From the NCBI GenBank assembly GCA_963693315.1, contig OY856186.1:386740865-386804864 (forward strand): a DNA stretch of 64,000 nt, read 5' to 3'. The notes under the pieces were generated by a model. That model saw nothing but the letters and a program-made list of their open reading frames with translations. It was not told the origin of the DNA and ran no database searches. This document shows, piece by piece, positions 34,900-48,109 of this stretch (positions are counted from its first letter, which is position 1; every line of letters starts with the position of its first letter). The stretch is from Diogma glabrata. Its lineage: Eukaryota; Arthropoda; Insecta; Diptera; Cylindrotomidae. The position numbers were made by a program, and so were the translations under genes.

Positions 34900-36790
34900 A
34901 ATACACTCTCTACCAAAAAAAAAAAAAAAAATTATTACTTAATAATTAATTAGAAAATAATTCAAATCTTAATTCTAAAAAAAGAAGTTTACAAAAAACT
35001 AATAGGAAAATAATACATAGACAACTAAAGATATTAGTAAAGATTAAACTAACTAGATAATTAAACAAACAAAACTTCAAAAGTTAAATATTATGTGTTA
35101 GGCTATACTCTTCTAAGAATTCAATAAACAATTGTTCTCTTAATGACACTTTAAAATCTTTTAATTTTTTATGTTTGTAGCTTTCTTCTAAATTATTATA
35201 TAATTTTATTCCAGAATAGAAAATAGTGTTCTGTGATAGTTTTAATTTATAATTTGGTAATCGTATATTTGAAGCGCTTCTGGTTGAGCGATTGGTTATA
35301 TCAAAATTTTTTATAACGGTGCTATTAAATTTTAGCATATTGTTTCGAATTTTAAACAAGGTCACCATGTAATGAAATTTAATCAGTTGTTTGATAGGAA
35401 GTATGGTTGTACTATACAGTTTATTGCTTGCAGTTGAGTTGGGCAATCCTCGAAGGGCTTTAATGGTTTTATTTTGTAAAGTTTGCAATAAACCTAAGTT
35501 TGAGGGATAAGCTGATCCCCAAATTGATATTAGGTATGAAATGTGAGATAATATATGCGAAAAATACACAACTCGGCAACATGCTGTGTAAGATATTTCC
35601 CTACCCGATTTAAAGTACAAACAAATGGAATAATTTTTTTACCTATATTACCAATATGATTTTTCCAATTAAGCGCCGAATCTATTTCCAAACCTAAAAA
35701 ATTTATGGAATTTACGCGTTTTATTTCATTTTTTCCTATTAAAATGCTATCGAAATGCTTAGTTTTGTCTGTTTTGATTTGAAAAATTATGAAATTCGTT
35801 TTTTCAAAATTGATTTTCAATTTGTTCGCATCAAAGTACTGTGTAAGAGTATTTAAGTCGTCTTCCATATCTTGTTTTAATTGCTCAATATTTTGATTTT
35901 TGTAAATAATCACTACGTCATCTGCATAGAGTTGTAGAGTACCATTTAGATTAAGCTTAAAAATATCATTTATATAAATGATAAAAAGAATTGGGCCTAA
36001 AATTGATCCTTGTGGGATCCCAGATTGCACTGATTCATAATTAGATTTTATGTTATTTATTTGAACAAATTGTTTCCTATTTGTTAAATAATTTATTATC
36101 AGTTCCAATGCTGTCTCTTTAACACCATACACTATAAGTTTTCCTATAAGAATCTCATAAAAGACGCAATCAAATGCTTTCCTCAAATCGAGACACATGG
36201 TTGCAGTAAAGTACTTTCTTTCTAAATGGTCATAGATTTGTTCCATAAAATTAAGTGTGGCTGATAATGTGCTACTTTTTTTGGTAAATCCGAACTGATT
36301 TGGGTGAACAATGTTATTCGAAATTAGATGACTGTGAAGACGTGTATGAATTGCTCTTTCATATATCTTTGACATGACCGATAGAATGGAAATAGGTCGA
36401 TAGTTAGACGATTCTAATCTATTTCCCGCTTTAAAAAGTGGTTTGATTCTAGCAATTTTCAATTGATCAGGGAATATACCATTAGTAAATGATAAATTGA
36501 TTGAGTTGCGTAGAAATTCTGAGAGATCTGGTAAGCTTTTCAATAATTTAGTTGATATGCCATCCCACCCAATTGAAGAGTTTGGATTTATCTGAACAAG
36601 AATGTCAGAGATTTCATTTGAACAGGTTGGTGAGAATTCATTGAGACTATTTGCATTGGATATAATAGGAATTAAGTAATTAGGTTGTTCATAATTTATA
36701 CCCATAGTTATGTTGTTTGACACATTTACAAAGAATTTGTTAAACGCATTTGCTACATTTTGTTGATCACTACATTTACATTTTTATTTA
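34900..36790 (-). pseudogene. 5'-truncated LINE with reverse transcriptase, one frameshift
   Basis: A non-LTR retrotransposon remnant of jockey/CR1-like type. Reading from about 36775, the frame passes through NAFNKFFVNV, SSIGWDGISTKLL, SSNYRPISILSVMSKIYERA, DLRKAFDCV, GIPQGSILGPILFIIYIND and the catalytic LYADDVVI. Near 35600 the frame shifts and continues with SIWGSAYPSNLGLLQTLQ to a stop at 35084. The endonuclease and ORF1 are missing, as usual for 5' truncation. The 3' tail runs to an A/T-rich tract near 34914-34931. The Gypsy element is inserted just beyond the 3' end. Confidence 0.93.
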
Positions 36791-38097
<1,307 letters not shown>

Positions 38098-38524
38098 GGT
38101 GGGGCGATTTTAAAATCTTCATGGGCCCCTCGCGATTGTGATTCCTTGATTCCTGGAGTTGTACTGAGCAAAAAAGTCCACTAGACCATATGTCTACGGT
38201 GAAAATCGAGCTTGCGAATTTTTGTTTGAAGTTTTTTTGTCGCAATTTATGTTTTGTGAAAACTTGCAAATTTTCTTAGGCTCATATCTCGTAAACCATT
38301 TGGAATTTTACTATGAATAACATAAGTAAATTGCAGTTCTTGACCTCAGCTACAAATTTGCTGAAAAAACAAACCGAAAAAAATCACATCTTCATGACTA
38401 AAAACACGAAAATGCCAAAAAATCTAGATTTTCTGAATAAATCGTAAAACCGACATTTGTTAAGTTTTTTGACACCGTTTCTGGGTAAAAACTGTATATA
38501 AGGTTATGGTTTCAGACTCTCATA

Positions 38525-38740
38525 TCAGGGGTCCCTGAAGCGAACATCATAGCCGTCAACTTCAATGAAAGTCCCTGAAGCGAACATCAACTGCATAACC
38601 GCCAACTTCAATAGAATTTGATTAAAATATATTGTTTTTGCACTTTTTTTACTTTTATAATAAATATTATAAATTATAATTATTATAATTATAATTATAA
38701 TAAACATTATAAATTTTACAATAATATAATAAATTTTATA
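38525..38740. other. Interior of the TTAGGGTGG element
   Basis: It contains a short direct repeat (GTCCCTGAAGCGAACATCA at about 38530 and 38571) and an AT-rich stem. No gene. Confidence 0.5.
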
Positions 38741-39971
38741 ATCAGCGTTTCGAGAAAATATTACAAAATCACAAATTCATATTTTCAAAACTCCCAAAAT
38801 ATTGTAAAAATTAAATAAAATCAAACTTTTTTCAAAATTCTAAAAATATTCCAAAAATTATTACAAAATCAAAGATTAAAACTCTTTTCAAAAATTCTAA
38901 AAATATTGCAAAAATTGCAACAAAATCAAAAACACAAACTTTTTTCTAAATCCCAAAATTATTTCAAAAATTGTAATAAAATCAAATATTTAACCTTTTT
39001 CTAAAATCTAATAATATCTTCTTGCAAATTCATAATTCAAAAAATATTACAAAAATTAAAACAATATCAAAAAAATTGTAACTTTTTTCAAAATTCCAAA
39101 AATTATAATAAGATCAAAAATTTAAAATTCTAAAAATATATATAAATTCACAAATTCAAAAATTCTATTTTTTTTTTCAAAATTCAAAAAATATTGCAAA
39201 AATTATAACAAAATCAAAAATTAAAACTTTTTCCATATTCTAAAAAATTTTGCAAAAATTATTACAAAATCAAAAATTCAAACTTTTTTCAAAATTCCAA
39301 AAACATTTTTAAAAAACTATAACATATTAAAAAATTTCCATGTCCAATTTCATTTACAATTACATTTACGTCATAAAAAGAGCTACATTTTTTTTCCAAA
39401 AAATTGGGTAACACATAAATAAAAACTTTCTTTTGACACACTTGACAACATTTTTTCGACATAATGCCATAATTCTCAATAGTAATAATAAAATTCCATT
39501 TCAAACAAATAATTAATTTTATTTTTTTCCAAAAAATTGGGTAAAATAATAAATAAAAATCTTTCTTTTGACACACTTGACAACATTCTTTTGACAAACT
39601 TATAATGCAATAATCTAGATTTTGGTCTCACATATGAATCCAATCCCTTAAAATGAACGTTTTTTAAGCAAATTTCTTGTTTTGACACACTTGACGATTT
39701 TTTGACACACTTCCAGTACAGTTATCGAACACATCGTCCTTTCGGCTCTTTCCATTGAGTGAACCTATTTTTAGAAAAAAAAAATTGAAATCTGCTCAGC
39801 GGCTTTCTAGATTTCGTAAGTTGTGACGGCCGGCCGGCAGACAGACATACATTTTTTTTTGCTTTTTTAGAATCAGTAGTTCCTCAAACGTCGAGAAATG
39901 CCAAAAACATGAGGGTAGGGATTTCAGTTTAGCTCATGAATGTAATACTTAGGTCTTTCAGACCGAAGTAA
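38740..39971 (+). mobile_element. Copy C of the recurrent repeat family (left end missing)
   Basis: It begins at AGCGTTTCGAGAAAATATTAC, matching about 13945 in copy B, and runs to the shared right end TTCAGACCGAAGTAA. It lacks the first 290 bp or so of copies A and B. Its body is continuous where copy A has 3.15 kb extra. Confidence 0.82.
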
Positions 39972-40559
39972 ATTAACAAATAGAACGTTTTTGATGAGTT
40001 TAAATTATGAACAACTAAAAATGGTAATTTTTCAGTATTTTCGCGATAAATTTTCACTTTTGCAGGGCAAAACTGCATAAAGAAATGTTCTGATGTGGTT
40101 AGTATATCATAAAAAATTGTTTAATATTTAATTGGCTACAATTTTTACTAGAATATTAGTTTTAATTTTCTGCGGTTTGGCTGCTATGGCCTCAAAACGG
40201 TAAAAAAAGTTGTAAAAAAAGCAAAATTTTTGGCATTTTCGTGTTTTTGGTCATGAAGATGTGATTTTTTTCGGATTGTTTATTCAGCAAATTTGTAGCT
40301 GAGGTCAAGAACTACAATTCACTTATTTTATTCGTACTAAAATTCCAAATGGTTTACGAGATATGAGCCTAAGAAAATTTGCAAGTTTTCACAAAACATA
40401 AATTGCGACATAAAAACTTCAAACAAAAATTCGCAAGCTCGATTTTCACCGTAGACATATGGTCTAGTGGACTTTTTTGCTCAGTACAACTCCAGGAATC
40501 AGAATCGCGAGGGGCCCATAAAGATTTTTTCCCTTCCATACAAATCGCCCCCACCCTAA

Positions 40560-40599
40560 TATATATATATATTTATATATATATATATATATATATATA
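40560..40599. repeat. (TA)n array, left of the errantivirus insertion
   Basis: It is a single array with 49395-49525, split by the 8.8 kb LTR element. Confidence 0.9.
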
Positions 40600-41056
40600 A
40601 GTTACATTCAAATCACCTTTTGAATGAACACTTTGTTCATTGACTGTAATTAACAGTTTCTCATTCAACTGTAATTATTATAAATTATCATTTCCATGAG
40701 TATTAGATTTCATTTCATATTTTAAAGTTAAATTACACAAAGTTTGTTATAGACATAACATAATAAGAATATATAAAATTCTTTATCTTTCTTTGTTTCA
40801 TTTTCTTATATGTATTAAGAAAATGAGTATAATTAATATGCTTACGTTAGCGCATTGTTTTGTTGAAACGAAGCGAAGATTTATATAAAATATTATTCTT
40901 AAGTTAGATTGAAGTTAACAGTTGTGAGGATAAGTCGTTTGACTTAACGTGAGTTTTTAAACTAATAAATAAATTAAAATAAATTTATTTGTTTTATTTA
41001 TTAAATATTAAATGGAATAATTTATAAGTGCAAATTATAAATTATATACCAAAATT
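40600..41056 (+). repeat. 5' LTR of the errantivirus-like element
   Basis: Uninterrupted copy; it shows the empty site for the P-like insertion in the other LTR. Confidence 0.95.
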
Positions 41057-41078
41057 GGCGCAGTTGATAAACGGGATT
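41056..41078 (+). promoter_or_regulatory. Primer binding site
   Basis: TGGCGCAGTTGATAAACGG overlaps the last T of the LTR. The TGGCGCAGT start matches the tRNA-Ser type used by 17.6 and 297. Confidence 0.7.
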
Positions 41079-41593
41079 AAATATTCAAAAGTGAAAATTT
41101 TGAATACCCGCACCGAACCTAAATAGTTAAAAATTGTGAAAAAATTTTTACCAAAATAATTAAAAATTGTGTAAAATTTTTTAATTCAAGTTTTAAATAA
41201 TAAAAATAAAATTTCGTAGCTAAAGTGAAATTTTAATAAAAATCGAAAATTTTTGCTGAAAAGAGTTTTCAACAAATCAATAAAACATACGTATTTAAAA
41301 CAAAAATCACAACTATCGAACCTAACTCATCTCAAACAGCAAATACAGAATTTAATCAACAATTTAATCATCAATTTTGTCATCAAATTAAATCATTATT
41401 TTTATCATCATTTAAATCATCATTTCAATACATCAAATAAACCAACAATTAAATCATCAATTTTGTCATCAAATTAAATCATCATTTTTATCAGCAATCA
41501 ATACATCAAATATACCAACAATTTAATCATCAAATTAAATCATCATTTTAATCAGCAATCAATTACATCAACAATTATAATACAAATATTAAG
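41079..41593 (+). other. Errantivirus 5' leader
   Basis: It contains imperfect repeats of ATCATCAAATTAAATCATCA between about 41340 and 41560. The 74-codon frame there is a reading of these repeats. Confidence 0.55.
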
Positions 41594-42565
41594 ATGATCA
41601 TCATGGAAATAATTCAGGTGAGTATTGAACCAATTAAATATTTAAATAATTTACATATTTTTAATGGTAATAGAAACGATTTATATACGTTTATTGCATT
41701 AATTGATCGTATTTTTCCTTTATTAAGTGATTATAATGAATTAAGTCAAAATGTGTTTTTTGACATTATTAAAAGTAAATTAATTGGTAAAGCTCGTGAA
41801 TCTATTTTAATAAATAACCCAAAAACATGGGATGAATTAAAAAGTGTAATTTCTCAAACCTTTGGTGATAAACTTAGTAAAGATCAATTATTTGACGTTT
41901 TAAGAGGCTTGTCGTATAAGACTAATTGCCATAATTTTTATAGTGAAATTAAAACGATATTAAGTAGATTAAATAGTAAAACAATAAACGAAGAAAATTC
42001 AAATTTAGAAATTAATAGTAATTGTAAAATGGCTCTACGAGTGTTTATGAATAAAATACCAGAACCAATGAAGGGTATTTTATGTTGTAGAAACCCAGAA
42101 AATTTAGAAATAGCTATTCAGATATTGCATGAAACTGGATACGCATATTATTTATCTAACATTAATAGAATGAATAATTATAAATTTGAAAATTTTCAAA
42201 GGTCGTTTCGCGAAAGAAACGAATTCCCTAGAAATAATTTTAACAGTAGAAATAACAATTTTACAAACCATAATAAAAATATTTATAATAATATTAATAA
42301 TAATGAAATAAATAAAAGATTTTTTAATGACAATTATATCAAACAATTATACAGACAATTATATCAGAAAAGAAATGAAAATTTTGGAAATAATTTTAAT
42401 AATTTTAATAGACAAAATAATAGTTTTATCAATAGGAGGGTTGAACCAATGGACGTTGATAATCCGACATTAAATAGAAGAGCATTTTTAACAGAACAAG
42501 ACGATAAGCTAGTAGAAAATTTTCGTTTAGCTGCCTCGGACGAAACGCCCTACCCTATATTATAA
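41594..42565 (+). CDS. gag: Gag-like protein
   Basis: A 323-residue frame starting at ATG 41594 (a second ATG is at 41597-41605). The first half (YLNNLHIFNGNRNDLYTFI, DIIKSKLIGKAR) is like the capsid of 17.6/297-type Gag. The second half is asparagine- and arginine-rich with no CCHC finger, as in this group. It overlaps the pol frame by about 55 bases. Very AT-rich codon use. Confidence 0.88.
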   Translation: MIIMEIIQVSIEPIKYLNNLHIFNGNRNDLYTFIALIDRIFPLLSDYNELSQNVFFDIIKSKLIGKARESILINNPKTWDELKSVISQTFGDKLSKDQLFDVLRGLSYKTNCHNFYSEIKTILSRLNSKTINEENSNLEINSNCKMALRVFMNKIPEPMKGILCCRNPENLEIAIQILHETGYAYYLSNINRMNNYKFENFQRSFRERNEFPRNNFNSRNNNFTNHNKNIYNNINNNEINKRFFNDNYIKQLYRQLYQKRNENFGNNFNNFNRQNNSFINRRVEPMDVDNPTLNRRAFLTEQDDKLVENFRLAASDETPYPIL

Positions 42566-45500
42566 TTAGTACGCCTGTTCGAAAATTAAGATTTTTAGTT
42601 GATACTGGAGCTAGTTCAAGCATTATAAATCCAGGTATCTGCCATCCTAAACGGAAAATACGTCTACACGATCCAATAAGACTTAAAACAATTAAACAAA
42701 GTTTTCAGATTTCCAATAAAATCACTATTCCATTATTTAATAAATTTAATTTAGAAGGACAAATGGTAGAATTTTTAGAATATGACTTTCACTCAGAATT
42801 TGATGGACTAATAGGAAATAATATTTTGAAACCGCTGAAAGTGGACCTTAGTTATAGAAATTGCACCTTAGAAACTGAAAACACTAAAATAAAAATATTT
42901 TTTGATAGAACAGAGGAAGAATATAGTTTATTATTAGACGCTTTAGATGAAAATATTGTATTCAACATTGACTTAGATAAAACAAACTCCATTATGGAAC
43001 AGCTTCGCACCGAACATTTAAATCATGAAGAAAATATAGCAATTAAAAAAGTAATTAAAGAATTTCCTAATATATTTTTTCAAGAAGGTACGGATTTGAC
43101 ATTTACTCACGCTATAAAGCATTCTATAAATACGACAAATGAAATTCCAATTTATAAAAAAAGTTATAGATATCCCGAAATACATAAAAATGAAGTTAAG
43201 TCTCAAATAAATGAAATGCTTAGACAAGGTATTATACGCCCAAGTAACTCACCTTATTCAGCTCCAATTTGGATAGTAGAAAAAAAACTTGACGCTTCAG
43301 GAAAACAGAAATGGAGGCTAGTCGTGGACTATAGAAGTTTAAATGACGTAACTATAGACGACAAATTCCCAATACCAAATATAGAAGATATTTTTGATAA
43401 ATTAGGAAGAGCACAATATTTTACTACGATTGATCTCGCAAAAGGGTTTCATCAAGTAGAAATAGATAAAAGAGATATTAAGAAAACTGCATTTTCGACA
43501 GATAGTGGACATTATGAATTTACTCGTATGCCTTTTGGGTTAAAGAACGCCCCAGCTACCTTTCAAAGATTAATGAATTCAGTTTTATCCGAATTCATAG
43601 GAATCATATGCTTAGTTTATTTAGATGACATAATAATTTTTTCAACTAGCTTAGAAGAACACATTGATTCAATAACAAAAATTTTTAAAAAATTAGAAGA
43701 ATTTAATCTAAAAGTCCAAATTGATAAAAGTGAATTTTTGAAGAAGGAAACAGAATTCTTAGGACACATTGTTACAACACACGGTATTAAACCAAATCCA
43801 AATAAAATTGAAGCAATACTTAAATACGAATTACCAAAGACAAATAAACAAATTAAATCCTTTTTAGGTATAACAGGATATTATAGAAAATTTATCAAAG
43901 ATTATTCAATGGTAGCAAAACCAATGACACATTTTTTAAAGAAAGGTCAAAGAATTAATTTAAAAGATCCAGAATATATTAAGAGTTTTGAAAATTTGAA
44001 AACATTAATAACATCAGACCCCATTTTAAAATTCCCAAATTTCGAAAAGAAATTTATTCTTACGACAGACGCATCACAATTTGCGTTAGGAGCCGTATTA
44101 TCACAAGACGGACATCCAATTTCTTATGCAAGTAGAACTTTGAATTCACATGAAATTAATTACTCCACTATAGAAAAAGAATTACTAGCGATTGTATGGG
44201 CAGTAAAGTATTTTAGACCTTATCTATACGGTAGAAAATTTTCCATTCAAACTGACCATAGACCATTGGTATGGCTAGGTTCACTTAAAGAACCCAATAG
44301 TAAATTACAAAGATGGAAAATAAAGTTAGAAGAATTTAATTACGACATAGAATATGTAAAAGGAAAAAATAATCAAGTAGCAGACGGTTTATCTAGAAAA
44401 GAAATTCACGTTAACGAAGTTAATGAACCTTCAGAATGTATATCTGAAAACAAAATCGATAATATGTCAACAGCAGCAACCATTCATAGTGCTGGCGAGG
44501 ACAGCTCAAATCATTTCCCAATTGTTTACACACCAGTTAATGTATTTAATAATCAGATAATTTTAAAAAAATCAGAAAATAACTACAAACAGACATTAAT
44601 TAAAGCTTTTAAGAAAAGAAGATTTGTAATTGAAATTAACATATTTCAGGAAAATTTGGTCATTGAATTTATGAAACAGCACCTTCCGTCAAAAGGAATT
44701 TTAGCAGTTTATTGTAATGACGATCATTTATTTGCACAATTCCAGGACGTATATTTAAAATACTTTAGTAGAAACAAATTGTTAAAAATAGTAAAGACAA
44801 GTAAATTATTAGAAGACATAGAAGACGAAACAAAAGTGAATGATATTATTTTCAAAAGACATGAATTACTAAACCATCGCGGAATAAACGAAACGTTTGC
44901 AGAAATTAAAGACACTTATTACGCACCTAATCTTAAAGAAAAAATTTCGAAAATTATTAACAATTGTTCAATTTGCAATACATCAAAATACGAGAGAAAT
45001 CCATACAAACCTTTATACAAACTTACCGAAACACCAAACCAACCGAACGAAATTTTACATATTGACATTTGGATCCCTACTAGACAATCAATGTTTTTAA
45101 CAGTAATAGACAAATTTACGAAACATGTAACAATGCATAAAATAAACAGTAGATCATGGATAGACCTTTTGAAAGCTTTGAAAGAAAAAATAGCAATTAT
45201 GGGAGCACCAAAAAAAATTGTATTCGATGGAGAACCCGGTCTTACGGTTTATAATGTAAAAGAATATCTTAGAGAACAAAATATTGAAATTCATACTACT
45301 ACAGCTCAAAGACACACTGGTAATTCAGACATTGAAAGATTTCACTCAACCCTTAATGAACATATTAGAATTTTAAAAGCAAGAAACCAATCAGGAAATA
45401 TTAACGATTTAGCATTAAGTGCTTTGTCATACTACAATAAGACAATTCATTCAACAACCAGTAAAAGACCAATTGATTTCATTAATGGAAATATTAAATC

Positions 45501-45786
45501 AGAAGAATTTGACGAAATAGTTAGAAAAGTTTCCCAAAACAAACAAAAGTATATTGACAGAAAAAATTTAAATAGAGAAAACGTAGATCTGAAAGACAGA
45601 AATCATGATTTCGTAAAATCAAGGAATGTTATTTCGAAAAATTTTAAATTTCAACCAAAATATAAAAAAATAGAACCTAATAAAATACTAAATGATTACT
45701 TCATAAACAACAAAGGAATAAAATATTATAAGGACCAGGTAAAACGAAATTATAAATATGAAACAAATGTTTCAAATACAATATGA
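42508..45786 (+). CDS. pol: Pol polyprotein of the errantivirus-like element
   Basis: The frame is open from 42508 to the stop at 45784, without an ATG needed if reached by -1 shift. Protease LVDTGASSSII has its DTG at 42601. Reverse transcriptase: [40 protein letters not shown], and the catalytic LVYLDDIIIF (YLDD at 43618). RNase H: TTDASQFALGAVL and QTDHRPLVWLG. Integrase: zinc-binding HELLNHRGI...CSICN (about 44860-44985), then HIDIWIPT, FDGEPGL and SDIERFHSTL with the D, D and E. No internal stop was seen in about 1090 codons. Confidence 0.94.
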   Translation, partial: ASRKFSFSCLGRNALPYIIISTPVRKLRFLVDTGASSSIINPGICHPKRKIRLHDPIRLKTIKQSFQISNKITIPLFNKFNLEGQMVEFLEYDFHSEFDGLIGNNILKPLKVDLSYRNCTLETENTKIKIFFDRTEEEYSLLLDALDENIVFNIDLDKTNSIMEQLRTEHLNHEENIAIKKVIKEFPNIFFQEGTDLTFTHAIKHSINTTNEIPIYKKSYRYPEIHKNEVKSQINEMLRQGIIRPSNSPYSAPIWIVEKKLDASGKQKWRLVVDYRSLNDVTIDDKFPIPNIEDIFDKLGRAQYFTTIDLAKGFHQVEIDKRDIKKTAFSTDSGHYEFTRMPFGLKNAPATFQRLMNSVLSEFIGIICLVYLDDIIIFSTSLEEHIDSITKIFKKLEEFNLKVQIDKSEFLKKETEFLGHIVTTHGIKPNPNKIEAILKYELPKTNKQIKSFLGITGYYRKFIKDYSMVAKPMTHFLKKGQRINLKDPEYIKSFENLKTLITSDPILKFPNFEKKFILTTDASQFALGAVLSQDGHPISYASRTLNSHEINYSTIEKELLAIVWAVKYFRPYLYGRKFSIQTDHRPLVWLGSLKEPNSKLQRWKIKLEEFNYDIEYVKGKNNQVADGLSRKEIHVNEVNEPSECISENKIDNMSTAATIHSAGEDSSNHFPIVYTPVNVFNNQIILKKSENNYKQTLIKAFKKRRFVIEINIFQENLVIEFMKQHLPSKGILAVYCNDDHLFAQFQDVYLKYFSRNKLLKIVKTSKLLEDIEDETKVNDIIFKRHELLNHRGINETFAEIKDTYYAPNLKEKISKIINNCSICNTSKYERNPYKPLYKLTETPNQPNEILHIDIWIPTRQSMFLTVIDKFTKHVTMHKINSRSWIDLLKALKEKIAIMGAPKKIVFDGEPGLTVYNVKEYLREQNIEIHTTTAQRHTGNSDIERFHSTLNEHIRILKARNQSGNINDLALSALSYYNKTIHSTTSKRPIDFINGNIKSEEFDEIVRKVSQNKQKYIDRKNLNRENVDLKDRNHDFVKSRNVISKNFKFQPKYKKIEPNKILNDYFINNKGIKYYKDQVKRNYKYETNVSNTI
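42517..42523 (+). promoter_or_regulatory. Possible -1 frameshift heptamer A AAT TTT
   Basis: In the gag frame the codons GAA AAT TTT end in a canonical X XXY YYZ heptamer. It lies in the gag/pol overlap, where the pol frame is open from 42508. Pol is in the -1 frame relative to gag. Confidence 0.6.
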
Positions 45787-46505
45787 TATCCAAACTATTA
45801 AGAGAACAAGTACGAAACGTTAAAGAAAACCTTTTATTAAATAGATATAAGAATTTTTATGCAAAGATATTTTAACTGCAAGCGAAATTAATAGAAATAA
45901 TATAATTAATATAACCACTAAAGAAATAATAAATATTAAATCATCTTTAATTTTATATGAAAGCAATATAATTTTTGTATTATGTACTTTTGCCAAATTA
46001 TTAAAAATAAATATTATAGAATTTTTATAGAAACTATTCCTAATAAGGATAACCTAGAATTAGATTTTGAAAGCAAATCATTTATCACTAATGAAATAAA
46101 ACTGTATGAAGATTTTGGAAATGTAATACTCAAAAAAAATTTGAAACTAGTAAAAAACTCTTGTAAAGTTTTTCAAGAAAATGCACATTGTAATTTTAGA
46201 AAAAATGAAGAAATCGAAATTAAACAAATAACCAATAATATTTTAATTACAAAAAATATTCCAGTTACAAATATTACACATAATTGCAATAATTTTAAAG
46301 TAGTTTTATTAGGAAACAACTTAATTAAATTTGAAAATTGTGAACTTACAATTAATAATATAACATAATATGAAAACTTTGAAACAATAGATAATTTTGT
46401 AATTCCTAATTATAGTAATTTAACAATTAAGAATATTTTAATGAATTTTTCACTTGAAGATTTAAAAATAAATCACTTACAAAATAGAAAAATTATCGGT
46501 TGTAA

Positions 46506-46725
46506 TACCACGAGTCATTGAAATTTTTTCGAAAATATTTTGATTTTACGAATTAAATTATTTAGCAACACTGCGAATCAAAGCGCACAATAAACCACGA
46601 GTCCGAAGGACGAGTGGTTTAAGTAGTGGTTTGATTGAGCAGTGTTGCTTAAAAATAATTTAATGAGTAAAATTGAAAAATTTTAGACAAAAATTTCAAT
46701 GAAGAGTGGTATTTAATGAGATAAT
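46506..46725. mobile_element. MITE within the env region
   Basis: Arms of about 75 bp with ends TACCACKMKTCATTGAAATTT are inverted around a centre containing AAACCACGAGTCC-GAA-GGACGAGTGGTTT. Mismatches are scattered. No coding. Confidence 0.85.
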
Positions 46726-46970
46726 TTTTTTTAAATTATAATTTTATTTAAAAGATAATAATTATTAGTTTCTAAATAAAGTTTTTTCTACAAATTATTC
46801 AGCTTATAAAAAATTATGTAAAATTGCAAATAATAAAAATGTCCGTTTTCATTCATAAATGATTGCTTGTTTATGTTTATTTGTCAAACATAAATTACAA
46901 ATTTATAGCATTTATGCGCCTACTAAGATAAAATTATATTTCATTTTGTTAGAAGAAAAAATGACAACAA
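46726..46970. repeat. Dispersed repeat, inverted match to 26800-26920
   Basis: About 130 bp around AATGTCCGTTTTCATTCATAAATG are the reverse complement of 26800-26920. Both copies stand beside a MITE-like inverted repeat. Confidence 0.85.
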
Positions 46971-47652
46971 AGAATTTTCATAACGACAAAGCAAAATTAT
47001 CGACGACAAGAAGAATTTCCGACAGTAAAAACAAAGCCTACTGTTTAAATACCATAGTTTGTATGAATGAAAAATAAAATATCTGACAGCAAAAAAAAAT
47101 TATCAAAGAAATTCAATCAAAAGGCGTTGTTCATGATTATATCATTTCAACGAGTTCAATTTTAATAATAATTTTAATCGCATTCTTTTTAGTTATTTTA
47201 ATCAGAAATAAAGTCAAAGATAATAAAACAAAAATAAATATCGAAATGGTATCTAGAGATTCTTCGGAGCAGAATCTTAAGGGGGGAGAAGTTACATTCA
47301 AATCACCTTTTGAATGAACACTTTGTTCATTGACTGTAATTAACAGTTTCTCATTCAACTGTATTTATTATAAATTATCATTTCCATGAGTATTAGACAT
47401 GGTAAAATGAAAATAAGGTATTCTCACTAGAGTGACAGCGATGCCATTTTGATTTTGATTGACGTCATTCAGAGTTTTATATAATACGTTTGTTGTAATT
47501 ATCAATGAGAAAAGCTATTGTTTTTAAATTAAAAATATGTTTAGTATGATTTATAAGTTAATTTATTAGTTAATGAAATGATTGAAATTAATTCATTCAT
47601 TAATTAATGAACTTTAGTATTTGTTTTACTATTAAAACATATACAAATTTAA

Positions 47653-47892
47653 ATGCCGAACTACGTTAAAACCTGCAAAAGTTTTCAACAAATGTGAAAA
47701 ATCATACTCAAAACATAAGGTTTTTTAATTTCCAGAAAAATAAATCAATTTGTAGTGGATAGAATCATGTGGAAAAAGAAAATGTTCGTATTTATTATAA
47801 GATAGTTTGTTCCTTACACTTCACTGAAAATGATTGGACTTTAAAAGACAAGCTTTTAAATACTCTAATGAGTAAAAGATCGTTGAATTGAT
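47653..47892 (+). pseudogene. THAP-domain remnant (P-type transposase N-terminus)
   Basis: The frame from ATG 47653 reads MPNYVKTCKSF, then degenerates; HKVF and FPEK follow in another frame; then CSLHFTENDWTLKDK. The C-x2-C start, a HKFP-like motif and CSLHF form the outline of the THAP zinc finger that P-family transposases use to bind DNA. Several stops and shifts make it non-functional. The rest of the transposase is missing. Confidence 0.65.
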
Positions 47893-48109
47893 CGTTGAAA
47901 GTGGAACCTTATCTTAGAACATACAAGGAAGTGGTTACTTCCAATATTTGCACATCTAAAGGAACGCACATCCAAATCGCTCGAAAAGAAACGTGCTATT
48001 GCTAGTACTTGATCAATTTGACTTCAAGAGTTTCCATTTGGTTTAAAAACAAAAGTCTGCTTATGAATCGATCGATGCGAAAAGAAATTACTGGCGATTC
48101 TCAAATTAT

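Larger units (their letters stand above)
45787..47283 (+). pseudogene. env: Decayed env-like region
   Basis: Errantiviruses carry a third gene for a membrane glycoprotein, and the remains of one fit here. The longest open piece (45982-46368) encodes a cysteine-containing segment with IPVTNITHNC and NLIKFENCEL, similar to the ectodomain of insect env proteins. A MITE and a second repeat (46506-46960) interrupt it. From about 47100 a frame resumes with a hydrophobic anchor (ISTSSILIIILIAFF) followed by a basic, charged tail running into the polypurine tract. Stops and frame changes occur throughout, so no functional envelope is made. Confidence 0.75.
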
